This document shows positions 59,696 through 64,000 of a DNA stretch of 64,000 bases, piece by piece. A model generated the notes under the pieces. It was not told the origin of the DNA and did no database searches. It was given only the letters and a program-made list of their open reading frames with translations. Every line of letters starts with the position of its first letter. Positions within the stretch are counted from its first letter, which is position 1. Origin of the DNA: Oscheius sp. JU75 (Eukaryota > Nematoda > Chromadorea > Rhabditida > Rhabditidae); assembly GCA_037178855.1 (NCBI GenBank), contig JASJZC010000006.1:4154001-4218000 (forward strand), in the 5' to 3' direction. The translations under genes were made by a program, and so were the position numbers.

Positions 59696-60339
59696 CGTTC
59701 CTTTGAATTCTGAAAAAAATACTTCTTCTGGATGGAAAAGGGATGAAAAAGCAGTTTCCGAGATCAAGAAACGGGTTGCTGCGAAGACTTGTACAAAGAT
59801 GGATATACAGCTGCCGATAACTATCCCAAAACAGGCTTATAAGAAGAGAAAATGGACATTAGGCAGTTGCCCCAACTATTTGGATAAACAGGAGATAGAA
59901 GCAGTGATACAGCCAGAAACCTTCCTAGTCATTTATAAGCAGTTTTCCACGGCATTCTACAGTGATTGAGATGGACTTGAGGCACAACTTGCGAAAGGTC
60001 TGAAAATAATTTCAAATGGGCTTAAAGAATTCTATTTTTGATTTCTCTTCTACTTTTGGAACTAATTTAGTAATGGCACACCTTTGACAAGACACAAATA
60101 CGTCACATTTATTCCAGCCAGACATATTAAGAAAAAGTGAAAATGGCAGAGAGATGAAGGCAAAAATGGAATCCTAAAAGTGATCGCATTTTCAATTCCC
60201 GCGTACAGCCTGGTTGCCGCGCGTTTACGTAAAAATACGTACGCATTTCGAATGATTTGCTTTGGCTTGATTTTTTTTGGCAATCTTTATCATTGTTCTT
60301 GGCAAAAGATTGAGTGAAAGACTAGTAATTGCAGGTTGA
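59696..60339. other. Intergenic between divergent genes
   Basis: About 640 bases separating the ZNF706-type gene (minus) from the gene at 60340 (plus). A plus-strand ORF at 59703-59969 has no motif. A near-palindrome (tttacgtaaaaatacgta) lies at about 60225-60242. Could serve as a shared promoter region. Confidence 0.5.
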
Positions 60340-63300
60340 ATGGATGTGGATTCGCCTGCATCCCCTCCGGCAGCTGAAGCGCAAGAAGAGCCGGCAATAA
60401 TTCCACAAGAAGGGCGACCTTCGCATAAAGAGCCTGTACGTTTCTCTTTCATGCTATTTCCCCATGTGTTTTAGATGGACACAGACATGCGCAATGTGCA
60501 AGAAAAATCGCATGGAAGGAAGCCGTCACAGTTCGAACTGACGGAACAGAATATCGCACTCGAAATATATCGCGAGAAGGACAGAAAGGGTCGTCGGGGA
60601 TACAGTACGCCTGAATATCAAGAGGCTCGCTCTTATTCTAAAGCTCTAAGGGATGATTCAGATGTATGCGAGTGTGAAGAGTCTACAAATCGCCTTTCAA
60701 CGGATCGCAGCGCTGGGCGATGTCTACAATATCTACAGAAACCGACACGGCTGGATTGGACGGACCGAAGAGGAAGTTCTCGATGTGGCCCGTCAAGTAA
60801 TGAGTCGGATGCCCTCTGCCAAGTAAGAAAATTCCTTTTCTTGAAAACATTTTCCTCCAGGACAGCCGTCCTCAGTTACATCGGTCTTCTAGTACATGAA
60901 ACAACCAACAGTTTTTTCACCAAATCCGAAAACCCTCAATATGGTGAGTATTCCTTTCTTTGTCACATCTTTTCTTCAGCCGTCGACTTTTCCATAGTCC
61001 AAGGAGCCACAATAAAGCTGGTAGGTGACTGGCTGGCTATGCTGAAGGATGCAACAGACGAGGGGATATTTCTCAGTACTTTGACCTGGTGTTGTGATTT
61101 GGCTAGTGAGATTGCCGAACATAACAATGGCCGTCCAGCAATGAAATCGTCCAGAACACCCGAGAGCCAGTGTGCTATCTTCGCCTCCTGTCCCAGCATC
61201 GCCTCTCTAATCCGCCTTCTTGACTACCTAATTGAGAAACTGTACGCTCTGACTCATACCGTACGTGACTCTGTTTCAGATTAAACGAAAATTCGGAGAA
61301 ATGTATGAAAATCCTATTCTATTGTTCAAGACACGGAACCAACTTCCATTGGATTTGGGTCCACATTGCGTAAGTTTGTTCATTCTTGTTTTATGAGCCT
61401 GGTTTTAGGGACAAATTTCCCGGAAAGGTAGTCAAACGGATCTTCACAATAGGCGGACAGAATTTCAAAACATACGCAGACGCTTTCCAAGCTAAATTGA
61501 AGGAGAGAGCACCTCTGAACATTCTCAGTGCGATGCACGATGACTACAGAACGCGATTCTCGTCCCTAGCTGAAGTATTCAATCTGCTCACGAGGAAAGG
61601 AAATGTTGACCTGAAGGGAACAGTCACTAAAATGTTAACTGTTTGTTCGTTTAGTTGACTTAGAGAACCTACCATTCAGGAAAGTCTCGAGGCGGATGTG
61701 GCAGACGCTGTCACAGCAAACTACAACATAGTTTTCCTCTTCAAGCTAGTCACAATATCTCCGGACACCCTGAGGTTCCTCGTCGAGCAGAATCATCAAT
61801 TGAGTGAGCTGTCGAGCTGACCAGACCACCAATTTTCAGTAACACCCCTAAATCTCTTCCGCGGAATGCTCCAGATTTTGTCTCTAGAGAAGGACGTGAT
61901 TCTTCAAAGCGTCCCGTATCCAGAATTCGCGAAGCAGATGATGAACGAGCTTAATCCAGACAGTCAGTGTGTTGTCTTCAAGGCTGTGGCTCGCCTGGCT
62001 CTGGATCCGCAGGCTCTGAAAGGAATTACGGCCAAACACAGTCAGAGCAACATTAGCACAATAACAGACGCCGCCTTCACAGCCATGGTCGGTCTTTTCT
62101 CTCGTTTTGTAATGGCTTCATGTTTAGAACGAGCTCGTAGAAGTGATGCTTGCGAATACGCACACGAGCGATCCTTGTCCGCCGGCCGACTACGCGACAA
62201 TTTCTTCCTTCGCCAACGGATCCGATCTTCAGTTCATAATCGACAGCTCCTTGTCCTCTCCCAATCAGTCAGCTCTTTCTGATGATGCTTGTATCAATCT
62301 TTTTCCAGTGCTCCTCAGATTATTCGCTATCTGCACACCGTTTCCGTCACCTTTGCAGCCAGTAAAGCCGCTGAGATCGTCTCTCGATTCATTCTCAGCG
62401 CTCACGAGACTCATAAAGTAGGTTTTTGTTATTTTCGGCCAACCCATTTCGCTTTAGCTGCATGTATTGTGCGCATTCTTGTCGACGGTGGTGCCCTTCC
62501 ATCCCGGACTGATGGAGACCGTCTACAAGGAGATTTTTACGACTAGAGACGTCTATCTGGCCGAATGTGCCACGGACACGTCAAAGACGGACTTTCAGCG
62601 GAGTGTGACCTTCATCACGAACCTGAGAACACTTCTGGAATGGGATCTCACAGTCGAGGACGCGTCTTTTAAAAACAACGAGCTCAATCCACGATCGCAA
62701 ACTGGTGCTCTGATCGCTGGAGTCCTCTCGATGGCCATCAACAACTGCAATCAAGAGCTGCAGCGCGCAAACGCCCAAAATGTCCAGCTGATGATCTCTG
62801 AGGTCGGGCGCTTCTTGAAATCGTTTATTCCCACGATTAACAAGGAAAACGCTCAGGTACTTGTTCTTCTTTTTGAATGCTAACGAAAGAAATTCTAGCC
62901 AAGAAGCATTGTAGTGAAGATCAGATACATCTACAAAATTTCTCTTCAGTTGGCTCATCTGCTCAAAATTGCTCTCCTCGCCGTTTCTAAAAGTATCTAT
63001 TTTTGTTCACTGTAATATGATTCTATTAAGAAGAAGAGCACTCGTTGTTCTGTTTCGAAGAGTTCCGCAGCTCGATTATCCTCTTCTATTCGGACTCGCT
63101 GAACCAGCTCCATGTGAATGGAACCACGAGGAAACCAGGCATGGCCCAGCTCTTTTTCGTCAGTTTCCTCGCCAATTGTCTGCTGGATAACAAGGCCCTA
63201 TTCGGAGAGGATATTGACCTCGATCCATGGAAAGACAGCTCAATCGAGCAGCTGAAACTGGGCGACGATGACGAGAAAGAATATTCATATCTGGACGCCC

Positions 63301-64000
63301 TTCAATCCATGGACACTCATCAGAAAATCAGTAGATTGGCACATTCGGGAGTTATCGGAACAGGCGCGAAGCGACTACATCCTCTTTCCGTTGCCTGTGT
63401 AAGCCTTTTCCTAATTTGAAAAGAGTCAAACGTTCCAGGACGACCAGTTGATCCGAACCCACGTCTTTCTGGATGCTATTCGCAACATCTGTGTGACAGA
63501 GTCGTCCTCGAACGACGTCATCAACACTCGCTATTTGGCCAACTACCTTTTTGAGGTCATCTGTCAGGATGCGCTGGCTGGCGACGTTCTCTTCCAGGAC
63601 TGGGAGCTCGAGAAGGAGACTCTCGGAAAGTAGGATACGGATAACTTTATAACTAAAATGAGCATTTAGGTATCAAATAGTACAGACTTACTACAAGAGC
63701 TTCATTCTGAAAGGACTGGTCAACATCGTTGCCGAGGTTCAGCCATGTCTCTGGCTATGTCTCCCCATCTTGAAGGCGATGTTGGCCGATATTTTGGTCA
63801 GTTTTTGAGAGTATTCTCTAAATAACTGATTCAGAGCAGTCTTCTTTCCACGACCAATCGAACGGCGAAGGTCAGTGAGCATATTATGGATCTGGCGGAC
63901 GATTGGATGCTCCTCGCCAGGTTTTTTCCTCATTTCTCTTGTTTTGAAAATGATATTCAGATCAGGCAATCTCGTCCCGGAAAGATTCGAATTCTTCATC
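60340..64000 (+). CDS. Large helical protein, unidentified, 3' end outside window
   Basis: Likely start MDVDSPASPPAAEAQEEPAI at 60340, then after a short intron MDTDMRNVQEKSHGRKPSQF. Many exons follow with introns of about 40-50 bases: MYASVKSLQIAFQRIAALGD, VYNIYRNRHGWIGRTEEEVL, ATIKLVGDWLAMLKDATDEG, LNILSAMHDDYRTRFSSLAE, NYNIVFLFKLVTISPDTLRF, SQCVVFKAVARLALDPQALK, SVTFITNLRTLLEWDLTVED, NGTTRKPGMAQLFFVSFLAN, INTRYLANYLFEVICQDALA, KVSEHIMDLADDWMLLARSG and GNLVPERFEFFI at the right edge. Over 900 residues, helical and leucine-rich, HEAT-like in feel but without a repeat consensus I can define. Reminiscent of large scaffold subunits of nuclear complexes; no family assigned. Coding status is secure. 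Confidence 0.7.

Overview
The window is animal nuclear DNA, almost certainly from a nematode. Many introns are only about 35-60 bases with GT..AG ends. Protein families typical of nematodes are present: a tandem array of Sra-superfamily-like chemoreceptors, a FAX-1/NR2E3 nuclear receptor, an astacin relic with a CUB-like tail, a DUF1248-like acetyltransferase and Lustrin-type cysteine-rich secreted proteins. 3' splice sites vary (TTTCCAG, TTTTAG, TTCTAG, CTAAG) more than the strict Caenorhabditis consensus, so I suspect a nematode outside Caenorhabditis. All gene models were spliced by eye and exon edges may be off by a few bases.

Layout. 1-9.5 kb: a coiled-coil gene running off the left edge, a small unrecognised gene with an inverted partial copy, two divergent secreted cysteine-rich paralogues, a small membrane protein, a decayed astacin gene, another small membrane protein and cdk-1. 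9.5-18 kb: a weak gene, a mariner transposase relic, a SCYL-type pseudokinase and an oxysterol-binding-protein-related gene. 18-37 kb: ten tandem 7-TM chemoreceptor genes, all on the minus strand, nine apparently intact and one a pseudogene, with a possible further relic at 37.2 kb. 38-50 kb: a triple CCHC zinc-knuckle protein, a double GNAT-like protein, a two-TM protein, an ABHD1/3 hydrolase and VPS33B. 50-64 kb: fax-1, an MFSD8-like transporter, a bublin-like coiled-coil protein, a ZNF706 orthologue and a large unidentified helical protein running off the right edge.

Most single-copy genes are housekeeping genes (cell cycle, lipid transfer, endolysosomal fusion, transport) with no evident shared pathway. 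The accessory part is the receptor array. It shows birth-and-death evolution: intact copies beside a copy with two internal stops and no recognisable first exon, a possible receptor relic, MITE-like insertions and a tRNA-like relic. No operon, CRISPR array or microbial cassette was seen. I found no clearly new molecular system; the most notable features are the receptor cluster, the broken astacin, the inverted partial gene duplication and the small palindromic elements.
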